Below, piece by piece: positions 20,639 through 33,498 of a stretch of 64,000 bases of DNA. Position numbers and translations under genes: made by a program. The DNA is from Sweltsa coloradensis (lineage: Eukaryota > Arthropoda > Insecta > Plecoptera > Chloroperlidae), in the NCBI GenBank assembly GCA_024449915.1, contig JAMZAV010000029.1:1302001-1366000 (forward strand), written 5' to 3'. Numbering within the stretch: the stretch's first letter is position 1; the number at the start of each line of letters is the position of its first letter. The notes below the pieces were generated by a model, which was not told the DNA's origin, made no database searches, and saw only the letters and a program-made list of their open reading frames with translations.

Positions 20639-21564
20639 CTACAACAAAATAAAGATGAATTAATTTAACTTATCTGCATTTGCTTTCTGCAGTTACCTTT
20701 AAACGGTCACGTCTCTTTATAAACATTATTCTATAAGAAGTGAAAATAACTCTTGTGTCCTGATATTTATAAAGGGTTTAATCCACGATTATTTGGTTTT
20801 AACAAATTAAATTTTTGATACTTCTAGCATGGTGCAACAACTATAACACACTTATATGTATATGAGTACGATTACTTAAGGGCACACGGATGTGATAATA
20901 TGGATAAATCTGAATTTTTCATTTGAATGGTTGAGTGAGTTCCTGAAGCTTCAAGATAATGTGGGTGTAATTTATTTTAAGTTCGAAACAGTATTTATTT
21001 ATAAAAGTATTTATTTGCGAATAAAGGTGCTATCTAATTTGTAGAAAGAAACAAATTTTATGCAAGGGGTAGGTGTAGGCATGTAAACTTTATATTTATT
21101 CATACTTGCCTTGAGCAGCCTTTTAAGCCTTTAACAAAACAAAGAATAAACAATTTCAAATATTTTCGAGAAAAAATTTTAATGATTAGAAAATTTTCCC
21201 AGAAATTTTCAATAAAAAACATTTTTTATGAAAACACCTATCCCTAGGCCTAGGCCCACATTGATTTTATTTACAAACCAAATTTTTTTCCTGCAATTAT
21301 CTCAGAACTTGTATTTTCTCTATTCAATGTACCTGTTTCTCAAGATTGGCTCGATAGAAAGATTTAAAAATTTCAGGGCATGTATGCACAGGTATAGAAC
21401 AGCATTTGAATGAGACATATTTCAAAATAAATCCAATAATTTATTTTAATTATGAAGCATGTAATAATGTGGATACATTTTTGTTATCATTCCATGATTT
21501 TTTTGGGGTCCATTTTTTATGAAAAACTCGAAATATTTTACGTTAAATTTGCATAGGGAGTTAA

Positions 21565-21990
21565 ATAAATAAATAAATAAATTTTATTTAGAGTCTACCC
21601 ACTCAGTTATATAACTGATTTTCAGTGGGGGACTTTAAATCAAAGCGACCAAGCCAACCCTGCAGGCCCCGACGCAATCGACGAGTGAGCGATAACCAAC
21701 CAAAGATCGATATTTTTAATAGGAAATATAGCAATCAGTGGTATGGACAGTGCGAACACCCGCGAATCAACGCCAGAATCAACAAGGCCGATTCAGAACA
21801 ACTATGAAATTTATTATGTGCTTCGTTGCTAGGACGGCTCCAAAGTCACCGTTTACAAACTCCTAAGACACGAACTGATGGACTTTAGTCCAAATCAGAA
21901 GTTAAAAAACTTCTGACTTTGGCGGGAATCGAACCCTGGACCTTCTGCATTGGAAGCAGATACGCTAACCACAAGACCAACGAGCCACAC
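21565..21990 (-). mobile_element. tRNA-derived SINE, family 1, full length, arm A only
   Basis: On the minus strand: head GTTGGTCTTGTGGTTAGCGT, B box GGTTCGATTCCCGCC, body, then ACTGAGTGGGTAGACTCTAA and a TTTA/AAAT tail near 21570. It is the most complete copy here. The aligned position in arm B (around 39530-39545) lacks it, so it moved after the inverted duplication. Confidence 0.85.
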
Positions 21991-22453
21991 AGTAGTATCA
22001 GTTACCGCCAAAAAAAATATTTCACTAGCTATAGCCTTACTTGAGAAAAGGTACATCAAAGTTAATTAATTTAACATGGCTAGTATAGCTATATCCGGAG
22101 CTGCTGCTTCTGGCCTACACGTTTAACTAACAATGTTATTTATATCTTTAACTTAAAAGATATTTTGTAAGCACAATTTTACGATAACATATTTATATTA
22201 TTTTACACGTGTCTACCTGTCGTTATCGCTTTTTTTACTAACACATTTAAATTTACCTTAAATGTATCGGAACCTTTGTGAATAGGGGTCAAATACATTA
22301 TACTACTCCAATTTCCATATTGTCAATTATGTATGATAAATTTATTCGTGCACCAAACGATACGCACCCAGGTAATAGAAATATCTAATTATATCGGTTT
22401 TACTGTACAGAGAGCATTAGTATTCTTCCTAAATCATCCCAATATGGTTGTTA

Positions 22454-22511
22454 TTGGATGAGCGAAGCGAAGACTTCAATTTCACTGACCCCCCAAAAAA
22501 TTTAGCTCGGT

Positions 22512-22545
<34 letters not shown>

Positions 22546-23222
22546 TTGTTTTTTTGTCTGTTCGCACGATTCCGGGCAAACGGCATATGCGCTTATGATG
22601 AAAATTGAAGGGGACCTTCGAAATCTCTGAACTTAGACGTGCCACGTTTTTGGGTACAATCGAAGAAATATTTCTCATGAATATCGCACTTTTACGATTT
22701 TTTTCGATTTTTAGTGCGGTATTTTCGAGACATTTGGGCCGATTCTGACCAAACGGGTAGGGCTACAACGTTCATATTTCACATGGACATTAAGGTAATG
22801 GTGATGTATTGCTTTCTGAAAGAAAAAGCTGAAAAACTTAGCCAGAATCTATAGAAATAAAGCTTTTAATATAAGTTTTTTGACTTTTTGTGCGATATTT
22901 TCGTGCCATTTGGGCCAATTCTGACCAAACGGGTGGGCCTTCAACGTTCATATTATACATGGACATTAAGGCTATGGTAATGTAGTACCTTTTAAAAGAA
23001 AAAGTTGAAAAAGTTAGCCAGAATCCATAGAAATAAAGCTTTTAATATAAGTTTTTACGGTAAATAATACCAATTGACAGGTAACAAAAGAAATTCGACA
23101 ACAATCACTTACAATGCGTAGGTAGCGAAACAAAGCACTTGCAAAAGTAAAGATATCCCACGCAAACTAAAAACTTTAAAAAGCTCATCCATCAACGCGG
23201 CGGGACTTTAGCGTTTTCCTAG
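22454..23222 (+). mobile_element. Helitron-like element, family F1, arm A only
   Basis: Begins TTGGATGAGCGAAGCGAAGA and ends GCGTTTTCCTAG. GCTCATCCATCAACGCGGCG near the end mirrors the start and precedes an AACGC...GCGTT hairpin. It has two tandem ~180-bp core units. The filled site reads GGTTGTTA|element|TAAATTT. Arm B at 39077/39078 reads GTTGTTA|TAATTTTAT on the matching strand: an empty site with no duplicated bases. Confidence 0.9.
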
Positions 23223-23731
23223 TAAATTTATAAATGTATTGTGCAAGACGTGACCAGGGTGCAGTTGCATAGTGTCTTTATTTGCTATTATTCTTGGTGT
23301 AAATTTTAAAGGGAATGATCAAGTACTGTTTCATAAGACTAAATCTTTTAAATTCGCAATAATTTATTCCTAATGATAACCTTCGAAAAATTTTCAGTCG
23401 GGATTTCCGTTAGCAAACTTAGACAGTATTGGGCATTGTGTTTGAACTAAATAAGACGTTAAAATGTATTTTTTTGTTTTAGAAGTAAAGCTAAATAAAA
23501 ACATGTCTGATAATACGCGCTGAATATTCACATCCTAAAATTTGGAAATCTACACATTACTGATGGACAACTATAAAATTACCTAAAAGTACGTATTCAT
23601 ATTTTTTAATATCATGTTAGGTATTTACAACCAACCAGCCTAACAGACTTCACCTTGGCGTTTCCTTAATCATCATGCAGTTCTTTTTAAAATATTACTA
23701 AAAAAAACATTTGAAAAAAAAAATTCGCTCA

Positions 23732-23942
23732 TATTTAAATGTACTAAAATTAAAAATTAAATTTTCGACCAAACAATTTTTGCCTTATTTGGCAAATAAA
23801 AGCGTTGGGCGCTTAAGGTATTGATATAGATTACAGAAATTTGTTGTTCATGGAGAGAATGCGCCCAACGCTTTTATTTTCCGAGTAAGGCAAAAATTTG
23901 TTGGCCGAAAATTTATTTTTACTTTTTAGTACATTTAAATAT
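23732..23942. mobile_element. MITE with ~85-bp terminal inverted repeats
   Basis: TATTTAAATGTACTAAAA at the left mirrors TTTTAGTACATTTAAATA at the right. The match continues through GCCTTATTTGGCAAATAAAA to GCGTTGGGCGC, around a ~50-bp centre. I find no partner in arm B. Confidence 0.8.
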
Positions 23943-24185
23943 AAGCGTTGTTTAAAAAAAAAATCATTTCCTATTATTTTATACTTTTTAGTCTTAACGA
24001 ATGTTGTAATCGAATATGTGCTCACTGGACGGTGACCCTGACCCTCTACTACTAAACGCCACTAGCTTTGGCTTAACAGATAAAACATATCTACCAGAGG
24101 GATTTAATTTTTTTTATATTATATTTAAAAAAAAATAGTATTGAATTATTTTGTTTAAAATTAATAAACCAAGTATGTTTGTCAC

Positions 24186-24243
24186 CTTGCGAGGGCAGCA
24201 GCGCGTACACGGCTGCTACTATGATCGGCGCCCAGAGCTTCAT
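24186..24243 (-). CDS. Signal-peptide exon, secreted protein gene, arm A copy
   Basis: ATG at 24243 opens MKLWAPIIVAAVYALLPSQ: a short basic start, a hydrophobic core and a polar end typical of a signal peptide. It is followed by a G|GT donor at 24186. It differs from arm B by F3L and C13Y. The TATA box and splice phase match arm B. Joined to exon 2 (20638-20158) this copy is frameshifted. Confidence 0.75.
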
Positions 24244-24310
24244 GGTGTTGGTGGAGGTGGTTGGCAAGACTTCTCAGGAGAACACTTGGTCAACTCTTGG
24301 TAACCTGGGG

Positions 24311-24317
24311 TTTTATA
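24311..24317 (-). promoter_or_regulatory. TATA box, arm A copy
   Basis: TATAAAA on the minus strand, 68 nt before the ATG at 24243. It lies in a promoter block conserved with 35390-35500 (GTCAAGACGGAAGTTGGCTT, then the TATA region). Confidence 0.7.
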
Positions 24318-24459
24318 GTCACATATGAACTAAGCCAACTTCCGTCTTGACGATAAAAGTTTTACACGCAATAGGTGCCTGTAAAAACATTGAGATTAAT
24401 TCGGGCGCTATTTCGGCTGGCTTATCGCTACTCGCACGGTCGCACCCGTGCGAAATATA

Positions 24460-25391
24460 CTAGGAAAACGCTCAGTTGGACGCGTTGTTGAGCGAGCACC
24501 GGTACGTTCAACACGACCCGAGTACGACATTCCCATAATGTTACATACCAATAAGTCTTTTAGGTCTTGACCGATTTAGCTGAAAATTTGTAAAATAGGA
24601 GAGAATGGATAAAATCCACCGCCATCTAGAGGACCTTGACATCATTTCTTTGGGAAAACTATTTTACTCTTGATTTCTTCTAGGTGGCAGTACATAGTGA
24701 CCAGAATTCTTGTGCGACTTTTCGTTGCCATGGTAACGTTACTTTTGTTAAAATGTAATTGCTATCTACACTACTTATCGGATCAAAATAAAATTAACAT
24801 ATTCGTGACCGGACGGACATTCTTAATGATTTGGCTACCTCAGATTTTGTCGCCGTTTAGTTTAAAAAAAAAACTTTAGATTAACTTTAATGTAACTTTA
24901 TAACTTTTTGAACGATTTTGCCACAAAACTAATGGCATTCAATCGGGAACGAAACTTGCGGATGGTAAAAATTTCAACTCGATCCGAGCCTCCGTTTGAC
25001 CGCTATCATGAGCCAAAAAGCTGTGCGACTTTCAGTTGCCATGGTAACGGGACTTTGTTATAATGTAATTTCCATCTACACTACTTATCGGATCAAAATA
25101 AAAATAACATATTCGTGATCGGACGGACATTCTAAATGATTTGGCCACCTCAGATTTTGTCGCCGTATAGTTTGAAAAAAAAACTTTCGATTAACTTTAA
25201 TGTAACTTTTTAACTTTTTGAACGATTTTGCCACAAAACTATACAGCAACCCACCTAGGTGGTATGTACATGTGTGCAAAATTTCAGGTCGATCAGAGAA
25301 ACGGTGCGACCTGTATCGAAGCAGTAACAGAAAAAAAAGCAGACATTCGAGCCATAAGAGTCAAGTGGAGACGCTCGCTTCGCTCGCTCAA
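24460..25391 (-). mobile_element. Helitron-like element, family F2, arm A only
   Basis: On the minus strand it begins TTGAGCGAGCGAAGCGAGCG at 25391 and ends AACGCGTCCAACTGAGCGTT then TTCCTAG at 24460. The CTCGCTCAACAACGCG near the end mirrors the start. The core contains tandem ~300-bp pieces around GTTACCATGGCAAC. It sits inside arm A, close to its inner edge. Confidence 0.85.
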
Positions 25392-25579
25392 ATATTTCCT
25401 TATTATTTTAAATTGATACGGCTACCAAGTTAGCATTTCTTTTAACACATTATATAATTACCAAACTCTCATGGGGCCTAATTAAAAAGGAGTAATATGA
25501 GAAGAGTTTTGAATACGCTATACTAAAAAAAGATGTTTCATAAACGCTAACTAGTTATAAATTTGCAGAGTAAGATAAA

Positions 25580-26380
25580 ATGATTTTTTTTTTTATTATT
25601 TATTTATCCCAGAACAGTTTTACAACCAGAAATACAAGGATATAATAAAACAACATATAACAAACATTTATAACTGAATAGGATAACCGTTAAAATAAAT
25701 AAATAAAAATAACATAAAAAACATAACAAACCAGAAAAAGAAAATACACAAAGGGCCTACAGTTAATATAGTATAAAACACATTTGCCCAACAACCAAAA
25801 ACACAAGTTTGAAAAAAAAACAGAAAACTAAAGTTTGATCGATAATCAGTGTATGATAGATTTATAGTGATTTATGTCGCAAGCAGACAACAAATACCCC
25901 ACACCCCATAAAAAGGTAAGACCCCTGTCGAATATTTGCTAGGAATATCAAAGTTTGACTTGTATTATTATTACGTTACTATACACAGGCAACGAGGCGT
26001 GGCCTGTGTGTGCCTTTGGTTGTTTTACACTAAGAAGATGAGCATTTTTTGCGGCTGACCGTATATAGACCCTTATTCGACGTACGATTACGTCATCACA
26101 ATGCGATACGGCACAACCACCACACATTGAAAATTATTAATCGCTGTTGATACCAATACAATAATTCGTAACATTACCGATAGAAAATTAAGATAGTGTG
26201 TATTTAGTATGCAAATAAGTAAGAAGGTCGCTATAAAAATTCAATAAATCGCAAAAGTAAGATTTTAATAAAAAAAATATTTCTAACTGCCTTCTTTGAA
26301 ATTAGGCGACGAAACATCCGAAAAAAGTTTGTAAACTTTGGCAAAAACATACAAATAAATTATTTCAGTAGTTTTAAGCT
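25580..26380. other. Spacer between arms, left part
   Basis: Starts with an A/T-rich retroposon-like 3' tail (25590-25760, with ACTGAATAGGATAACCGTTA and AAATAAATAAATAAA, resembling the tail of the SINE at 62255). Single-copy DNA without a gene follows. Confidence 0.4.
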
Positions 26381-26382
26381 AG

Positions 26383-27962
26383 CGTTTCAATTTTACTCTG
26401 CCGGAAAAAATAGTCACTGTTTTTTTTTGTATGTCTCGCCATAACGTTTGAACGGAGGTTCGGATCCAGTTGAAATTTAGACCATCCGCAAGCTTCGTTC
26501 TGGATTAAATGCCATTAGTGTTGTGGCAAAATCGTTCAAAAAGTTACAAAGTTACATTAAAATTAACCAAAAGCTTTTTTTCAAACTAGAGACAAAATCT
26601 GAGGTGGCCAAACCATTTAGAATGTCCGTCCGGTCACGAATATGTTAATTTTATTTTGATCCGATAAGTAGTGTAGATGGAAATTACATTTTAACAAAAG
26701 TAACATTACCATGGCAACGAAAAGTCGCACGAGGTTTCTGGCCACTATACACTGCCACCTAGAAGTAATCAAAATCCTATCGAGGAAGCAGTGTGTTATC
26801 CCGGGGAAATGATGTCAAGGTCCTCTAGATGGCGGTGGATTTTATCTACAAAGTAAAGTTTTAGCCATGGGTTTACCCAAATACCTTGGCAATAATTGAG
26901 CGAGCGTAGCGAGCGTCTCCACTTGACTCTTATGGCTCGAATGTCTGTTTTTTTTCTTTTCTGTTACTGCTTCGGTACAGGTCGCACCGTTTCTCTGATC
27001 GACCTGAAATTTTGCACACATGTACATACCACCTATGCGGGTTGCTGTATAGTTTTGTGGCAAAATCGTTCAAAAGTTACAAAGTTACATTAAAGTTAAT
27101 CGGAATTTTTTTTTAAAACTAAACGGCGACAAAATCTGAGGTGGCCAAATCATGTAGAATGTCCGTCCGGTCACGAATATGTTAATTTTATTTTGATCCG
27201 ATAAGTAGTGTAGATGGAAATAACATTATAACAAAGTACCGTTACCATGGCAACGGAAAGTCGCGCAACTTTTTTGGCTCATTATAGCGGTCGAACGGAG
27301 GCTCGGATCGAGTTGAAATTTTGACCATCCGCAAGCTTCGTTCCCGATTGAATGCCATTAGTTTTGTGGCAAAATCGTTCAAAAAGTTATAAAGTTTCAT
27401 TAAAGTTAATCTAAAGTTTAAAAAAAAAACTGAACGGCGACAAAATCTGAGGTAGCCAAATCATTTAGAATGTCCGTCCGGTCACGAATATGTTAATTTT
27501 ATTTTGATCCGATAAGTAGTGTAGATAGAAATTACATTTTAACAAAAGAAACGTTACCATGACAACGAAAAGTCGCACGAGAATTCTGGTCACTATGCAC
27601 TTCCGCCTAGAAGTAATCAAGGATTAAGATAGTTTTCCCAAAGAAATGATGTCGAGGTCCTGTAGATGGCGGTGGATTTTATCCATTCTCTTCTTTTTTA
27701 CAAATTTTCAGCTAAATCGGTCAAGACCTTAAAGACTTATTGGTATGTAACATTATGGGAATGTCGTACTCGGGTGTTGTTGCACGTACCGGTGCTCGCT
27801 CAACAACGCGACGGGACTTTAGCGTATTCCTAGTAAATAATATTGAAAATTTTGCCCCGTGGACAGCGAACGTCGCAAATTTTAAAAATTAAAAAATGTA
27901 CAATGTGGGTCTAGCTATAGTTCGTGCTCGCTTATCAACGCGTCCAACTGATCGTTTCCTAG
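26383..27962 (+). mobile_element. Helitron-like element, family F3, interrupted by an F2 copy
   Basis: The outer element matches 37093-37805: it starts with a degenerate AGCGTTTCAATTTTACTCTG and ends CAACGCGTCCAACTGATCGTT then TCCTAG. At 26895/26896 it is split by the complete F2 element 26896-27833. The uninterrupted family member at 37683/37684 gives the empty site. Confidence 0.75.
26896..27833 (+). mobile_element. Helitron-like element, family F2, nested
   Basis: Begins TTGAGCGAGCGTAGCGAGCG and ends ACAACGCGACGGGACTTTAG then CGTATTCCTAG. The junctions read CAATAA|element|TAAATAATATTG, and the related element at 37672-37695 reads CAATAA|TAAATAATATTG. The insertion is thus exactly A|T with no target duplication. 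The core has repeated GTTACCATGGCAACG units. Confidence 0.9.
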
Positions 27963-28439
27963 TTATTTTATCGCTAGTCGCGCGATATTCGTAAAATTAT
28001 CAGAATGGAAATGGAAATAGCAAAATTATTTAGTACCTAATAGCTTTCAAAAAGATAATGTTACCGAGATAGCATGGTGTACCGGCAAAAATAACATTCT
28101 TGTATAGCGGAAATAAATTGCCTAATTGCCTTGAAGTTGATAAAGTTCCGAAATAGGAGTTTTATTTATAGAAGAAATTACACAGGGCTCAAAAATTTAA
28201 CCGAGATTATAATGTATGGTTATATGTTTCCTGTACTTAAGGTTTTCTTACTAATGGTTGATAATCTAAAGCTACGATTGTGTGATATTTCGCAAAATTG
28301 TGTAAGTAATACCTTTAAATTGAATTATAAATACTTACGAGAGCTAAAAGTATTTTAGAAATGATTGATATGTAGGCCCTACTACGGCCATTATGAAGCT
28401 TCCCTTTATAAGTATTTTTCTTGTTTTTTTTTTCTTTTA

Positions 28440-29040
28440 GGATTTTTTAATAACTGTTCTCCATAATTTAAACGTTTCTTTCAATCTTTGTTAAATTCCT
28501 TTTATTTACCCTATGATTTAATATTTCTTTATGACTTCTTGAACAAGTGACTAATTTATAGATTTGTGTGGGGTCTGGAGGTATAGATAACTTATTTGCA
28601 TGCATACTGCGAAGCAGGGAGAATACATACAATTTTCGAATTTCTAGAATTCTAGTAGTTACGTACAAGTTATTGGTGGGGTGATACCGATCTAAACTGT
28701 GAATAATTTTTAGTTCAGTGTTTTGAAGAGACATAAGTAGCTGAATGATTGTGTCATATGGATTTTCCCATACGATAACTTTATAATAGAGGATGGATTG
28801 TTTTGGAGCAAAGTAAACAACTTTTATGTTTTCGAATGTTAGAATGTTCTTTAGGCTGTTGTGTTGTGTGTAGGCTCGTAATGGTGGAACGTTCCTTCTT
28901 AATAATTAATTGTATGTGTTCATTCCACCTGAGATGTTGGTCGATTTGAATTCCTAGATAGTTGAAGCTGCCTTCTCTAGTTTGTGGCAGTCGCAGTGTT
29001 AAATGTTGATTTTACAGTCGCTTTCATGGAGTTTAAAGCT
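28440..29040 (-). mobile_element. LINE reverse-transcriptase 3' region remnant
   Basis: Minus-strand frames give YLGIQIDQHLRWNEHIQLII, matching the YLGIxIDxxLxWxxHI motif of non-LTR retrotransposons. Further on comes LKIIHSLDRYHPTNNLYVTT ... LEIRKLYVFSLLRSMHANKL, typical of the region after the polymerase. Frameshifts separate the pieces. It is dead and in the spacer of the inverted duplication. Confidence 0.75.
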
Positions 29041-29120
29041 TTAGTCGATCAGGTTCAGAGATGGCTCGAGGTGAGTAGTCTTTTCTTTATTTAACAATCA
29101 ACATTCTCTATCAAAAGGCT

Positions 29121-29485
29121 ATTCGACCGCGTTATTCTATTTTCCAAAATATGCTACCAAGTCGAAATAATAAAGTGAATGGTTTTAAAACCTGACTCTT
29201 TTAGAAAATCAAAACTATTTTTTTTTCAAATTTTTACCGACAAGCGAAAAAAATTCGCAGAAAAGACAAGTGTTAAAAAATCCTTTTTTCTCTCAATCAG
29301 CCTATAGAAAACCAGTTGATTATTAATGTCACAAAAACTCAACACACTTTTGAACGGTGTGCTCTGTCGAATTGAAGTTTGAAATTATTTTGAGGTGGCG
29401 ACATTGGCCGTGTACCAGATCAGAAAAACTTGGAAAAATAGTTTTGATTTTCTAAAAGAGCCAGGTTTAAAAACGCGGTCGAATA
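29121..29485. mobile_element. MITE with ~100-bp imperfect inverted ends
   Basis: ATTCGACCGCGTT at the left mirrors AACGCGGTCGAAT at the right. Further in, CTCTTTTAGAAAATCAAAACTA mirrors TAGTTTTGATTTTCTAAAAGAG. Confidence 0.75.
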
Positions 29486-29672
29486 CTAAAGTCTCAAATG
29501 CTAGACATGATTTAGTAATTTCCTGACATTTGACTCGAGCTATAAGCCTAAACTATTTCTGTGTTTACAAATGCATGTACTTTTAAAAATCAACATAGGC
29601 CTAATCCTAGCACGGTAAAAACTAAATTATCCAAGTATCGATATTTGGATATTTATTAATCATTGTATAATA

Positions 29673-30398
29673 CTGGGCCGCATCTTGAACGCTTTTTCCA
29701 GACGCGTTGATGGATTAGCTTTTTTTGGAGTATTTCTGTCCAATGACAACGTTTTTAAGCGGAATCTCATTACTTTTTCTATTGTTACTTGATATTACTT
29801 GTTAATTATACACCTGTAAAAGAAATATTAAAACCTTTAATTCAATGAATTTTGACCAACTTTTTCATTTTTTCTTTCACGAGGCACTACATCACCATAA
29901 TCCTTATGTCAATGTAAAATAATGAACGTTGTAGCCCCACCCGTTTGGTCAGAATCAGAAAAATATCACGAAAATATCGTATTAAAAACCGTGGGAAAAA
30001 ATCTTTAAAGTACGATTTTTATAAGAAATATTTTTTCAAATGTCTCTAAAATCAAAACATATATAATTTCAGTGATTTTAAACTTTCCCATAAAGTGACA
30101 TTAATATCGGAGTAACCGTTTGCCAAATATCACGAAAATATCTCATTAAAAAAAGGGAAAAAATCGGTTAAGTACGATTTATTTGATTGATTATACCCAA
30201 AAACGTGGCAGGTCTAAGTTCAGAGATTTCGAAGGTCCCCTCAAATTTTCATCAAGATCGCATATGCCGTTCGCCCGGTAGAGAGCGAACAAACAGACAG
30301 AAAAACTAACAAAAACAAACCCCCCAGCTATTTTTCTTGGGGTAAAGTAAGAAAAAAAAAAAAAAAAAAGTGAAATTGTCTTCGCTTAGCTCATCCAA
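29673..30398 (-). mobile_element. Helitron-like element, variant F1b
   Basis: On the minus strand it begins TTGGATGAGCTAAGCG at 30398 and ends GCGTCTGGAAAAAGCGTTCA...GCCCAG near 29673. The 3' hairpin loop is the CTGGAAAAA type shared with 35030, 44100 and 63807. Only one diverged core unit. Confidence 0.75.
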
Positions 30399-30455
30399 TA
30401 AAATACCATCTATAACAACGAAACAATAACATCTTTGTGTATGTGTATTATTATA

Positions 30456-31584
30456 CTAGGAAAACGCTAAAGTCCCGCCGCGTTGATGGATGAGCGTTTT
30501 TGTAAGTTTTTAGTTTGCGTGGGACCACTTTTCCTTTGCAAGTGCTTTGTGAATGCATTGTAGGTGACTGTTGTCAAGTTTCTATTGTTTCTTGTTAGTT
30601 GTTATTATAAACCTCAAAAAACATATTTTAAAACCTTTATTTCTATGCATTCTGGATAACTTTGTCAACTTTTGCAACTTTTTCTTTCAAAAGGTACTAC
30701 ATCACCATAACCGTAATGTCCATGTGAAATATGAACCTTGTTGCCCCACCCGTTTGGTCAAAATCGGCCTAAATGTGACGAAAATATCGCACTTAAAGTA
30801 AAAAAACTCATATTAAAACCTTTATTTCTATGGATTCTAGCTAACTTTTTCAACTTTTTCTTTCAAAAGGTACTACATCACCATAACCTTAATGTTCATG
30901 TGAAATATGAACGTTGTAGCCCCACCCGTTTGGTCACAATCGGTCCAAATGCGACGAAAATATCGCACTAAAAATCGAAAAACTCGTATTAAAACCTTTA
31001 TTTCTATAGATTCTAGATAAATTTCTCAACTTTTTCTTTTAAAAGGTACTGCATCACCATAACATTAATGTCCATGTGAAATATGAAGGTTGTAGCCCCA
31101 CCTGTTTGGTCCTAATCGGCCCAAATGTGACGAAAATATCGAACTAAAAAACGAAAAACTCATATTAAAACCTTTATTTATATGGGTTTTAGCTAACTTT
31201 TTCAGCTTTTTGTTTCAAAAGGTACTACATCACCATAATCCTAAAGTTCATGTGAAATATGAACGTTTTAGCTCCACCCGTTTGGTCAGAATCGACCCAA
31301 ATGTGATGAAAATATCGCACTAAAAATCGAAAAAAATCGTAAAAGTACGATATTTATGAGAAATATTTCTTCGATTGTGCCCAAAAACGTAGCAAGTCTA
31401 AGTTCAGAGAAAACGAAGGTCCCCTCAAATTTTCATCAAGATCGCATATGCCGTTTGCCCGGTAGAGAGCGAACAAACAGACAGAAAAACAAAAAAAACA
31501 AAAAAACAACAAAAAACATTGGAGCTAAATTTTTTTGGGGTCAGTGAAATTGAAGTCTTCGCTTCGCTCGCTTCGCTCATCCAA
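30456..31584 (-). mobile_element. Helitron-like element, family F1, four core repeats
   Basis: On the minus strand it begins TTGGATGAGCGAAGCGAGCG at 31584 and ends GGCGGGACTTTAGCGTTTTC then CTAG at 30456. Four tandem units of about 180 bp start near 30612, 30795, 30980 and 31158, against two or three in the other F1 copies. No coding frame. Confidence 0.9.
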
Positions 31585-31884
31585 TTATGTTAATTTTGGT
31601 ACAATGGTTTACACACCAAGCTAAAATGAAAATTTCGTTTAGAGTGACGATAAATGAATATATCTTTTCAACACACATTATTGTCATCTGACCTTGTGTA
31701 AGAAAAAAATATTTTCTTGAATAACTTTTTGTTTTGAGATTATTTAGTTCGCCGGTTCACTACTTTAATTATCTTATTAATTTTACTATCTGGCACAAAA
31801 AACTCATACACCAATCGTGGAAGACAAAGGTGTGTTGAAACAATGTACAAATCAAAATCGAAATTACATTCTGAGTTGGTATGA

Positions 31885-33296
31885 TTGAGCGAGCGTAGCG
31901 AGCGTCTCCACTTGACTCTTATGGCTCAAATGTCTGTTTTTTCTGTTATTGTTACTGCTCGATACGGGTCGCACCGTTTCTCTGATCGTCCTGAAATTTT
32001 GCACACATGTACATACCACTTAGGCGGGTTGCTGTATAGTTTTTGAACAAAATCCGATCGTTGGATATAAAAAATAAAAAATAAAAATAAATAAAAATAA
32101 AAAAATGTTCCGATCGTTAAGAAATTTTGCAGGGTCAATAATTACAACATTCTCTCCTATTTTACAAATTTTCAGCTAGATCGGTCAAGACCTTAAGTGG
32201 TGTAGATAGAAATTACATTTTTACAAAGTAACGTTACCATGGCAACGAAAAGTCGCACAAGAATCACTTTGCAATGCCACCTAGAAGTAATCAAAATATA
32301 ATCGAGGAAGCAGTGTATTATTTGTTATCAAAGAGTTAAAATAGTTTTCCCAAAGAAATGATGTCAAGGTCCTCTAGATGGCGGTGGATTTTATCCATTC
32401 TCTCCTATTTTACAAATTTTCAGCTAAATCGTTCAAGACCTTGAAGACTTATTGGATGAGCGAAGCGAAGACTTCAATTTCACCGACCCCCCAAAAAATT
32501 TAGCTCGGGTGTTTTTTTTTTTTTTTTTTTCCGTCTGTTTGTTCGCTCTCTACCGGGCAAACGGCATATCCGATCTTGATGAAAATTTGACAGGACCTTC
32601 GAAATCTCTGAACTTAGACTTGCTACGTTTTTGGGTACAATCGAAGAAATATTTCTCATGAATATCGTACTTTTACGATTTTTTTCGATTTTTAGTGCGA
32701 TATTTTCGTGACATTTGGGCCGATTCTGACCAAACGGGTGGGGCTACAACGTTCATATTATACATGGACATTAAGGTTATGGTGATGTATTGCTTTTTGA
32801 AAGAAAAAGTTGAAAGTTAGCCAGAATCTATATAAATAAAGGTTTTAATATAAGTTTTTTGATATATGTACAATATTTTCGTGACATTTGGGCCAATTCT
32901 GACCAAACGGGTGGGGCTACAACGTTCACAATATACATGGACATAAAGGTCATGGCGATGAAGTACCTTTTGAAAGAAAAAGTTGAAAAAGCGAGCCAGA
33001 ATTCATAGCAATAATTAGCTTGTAACATAAGTTGTTTACGGTAAATAATAACAATTGACAAGAAACAAAAGAAACATAACAACAATCACCTACAATGCGT
33101 AGGCAGCAAAACAAAGCACTTGCAAAGTAAAGATATCCCACGCAAACTAAAAACTTAAAAAAGCTCATCCATCAACGCGGCGGGACTTTAGCGTTTTCCT
33201 AGTTGGTAGCTAAGATTATTGGAATGTCGTACTCGGGTCGTGTTGCACGTACCGGTGCTCGTTCAACAACGCGACGGGACTTTAGCGTTTTCCTAG
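31885..33296 (+). mobile_element. Helitron-like element, family F2, interrupted by an F1 copy
   Basis: Begins TTGAGCGAGCGTAGCGAGCG and ends ACAACGCGACGGGACTTTAG then CGTTTTCCTAG. It is split by the complete F1 element at 32452-33202. The uninterrupted relative is at 27739/27740. Confidence 0.85.
32452..33202 (+). mobile_element. Helitron-like element, family F1, nested
   Basis: Begins TTGGATGAGCGAAGCGAAGA and ends GGGACTTTAGCGTTTTCCTAG minus its first base. Junctions: GACTTA|element|TTGGTAG; the empty relative at 27734-27746 reads GACTTA|TTGGTATG. Insertion is A|T without target duplication. Two core units. Confidence 0.9.
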
Positions 33297-33360
33297 TACT
33301 CTCATTTGTACCGCCTGACAATTTCAGTGCAGTGAATGATATTTAAGAAAATCATTTTTT

Positions 33361-33406
33361 TTGGATGAGCGAAGCGAAGACTTCAATTTCACTTTGTGTG
33401 TGTTTT
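33361..33406 (+). mobile_element. Helitron-like 5' end fragment
   Basis: The first ~34 bases of family F1 (TTGGATGAGCGAAGCGAAGA...) immediately before a second, full element that starts at 33407. Confidence 0.75.
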
Positions 33407-33466
33407 TTGGATGAGCGAAGCGAAGACTTCAATTTCACTGACCCCCCCAAAAAATTTAGCTCGGTT

Positions 33467-33498
<32 letters not shown>

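Larger units (their letters stand above)
16405..25580. repeat. Arm A of a large inverted duplication
   Basis: Matches the reverse complement of about 35040-43735 end to end, allowing for insertions. The outer edge matches near the CCTTGGT at 16411 and its complement near 43725. The inner edge matches the TTTGCAGAGTAAGATAAAATGATTTT block near 25565 and its complement near 35050. Two gene copies and a SINE family 3 head are shared. Several elements occur in one arm only and so were inserted after the duplication. Confidence 0.9.

Noticed and set aside
25218..27093. Matching frames (NYTATHLGGMYMCAKFQVDQ type) in opposite orientations
   Set aside because: They lie within the termini of Helitron-like F2 elements; the frames shift between copies and show no coding constraint.
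30571..31547. Series of overlapping plus-strand frames with similar peptides
   Set aside because: They come from the tandem non-coding core units of a Helitron-like element; similarity reflects the DNA repeat.
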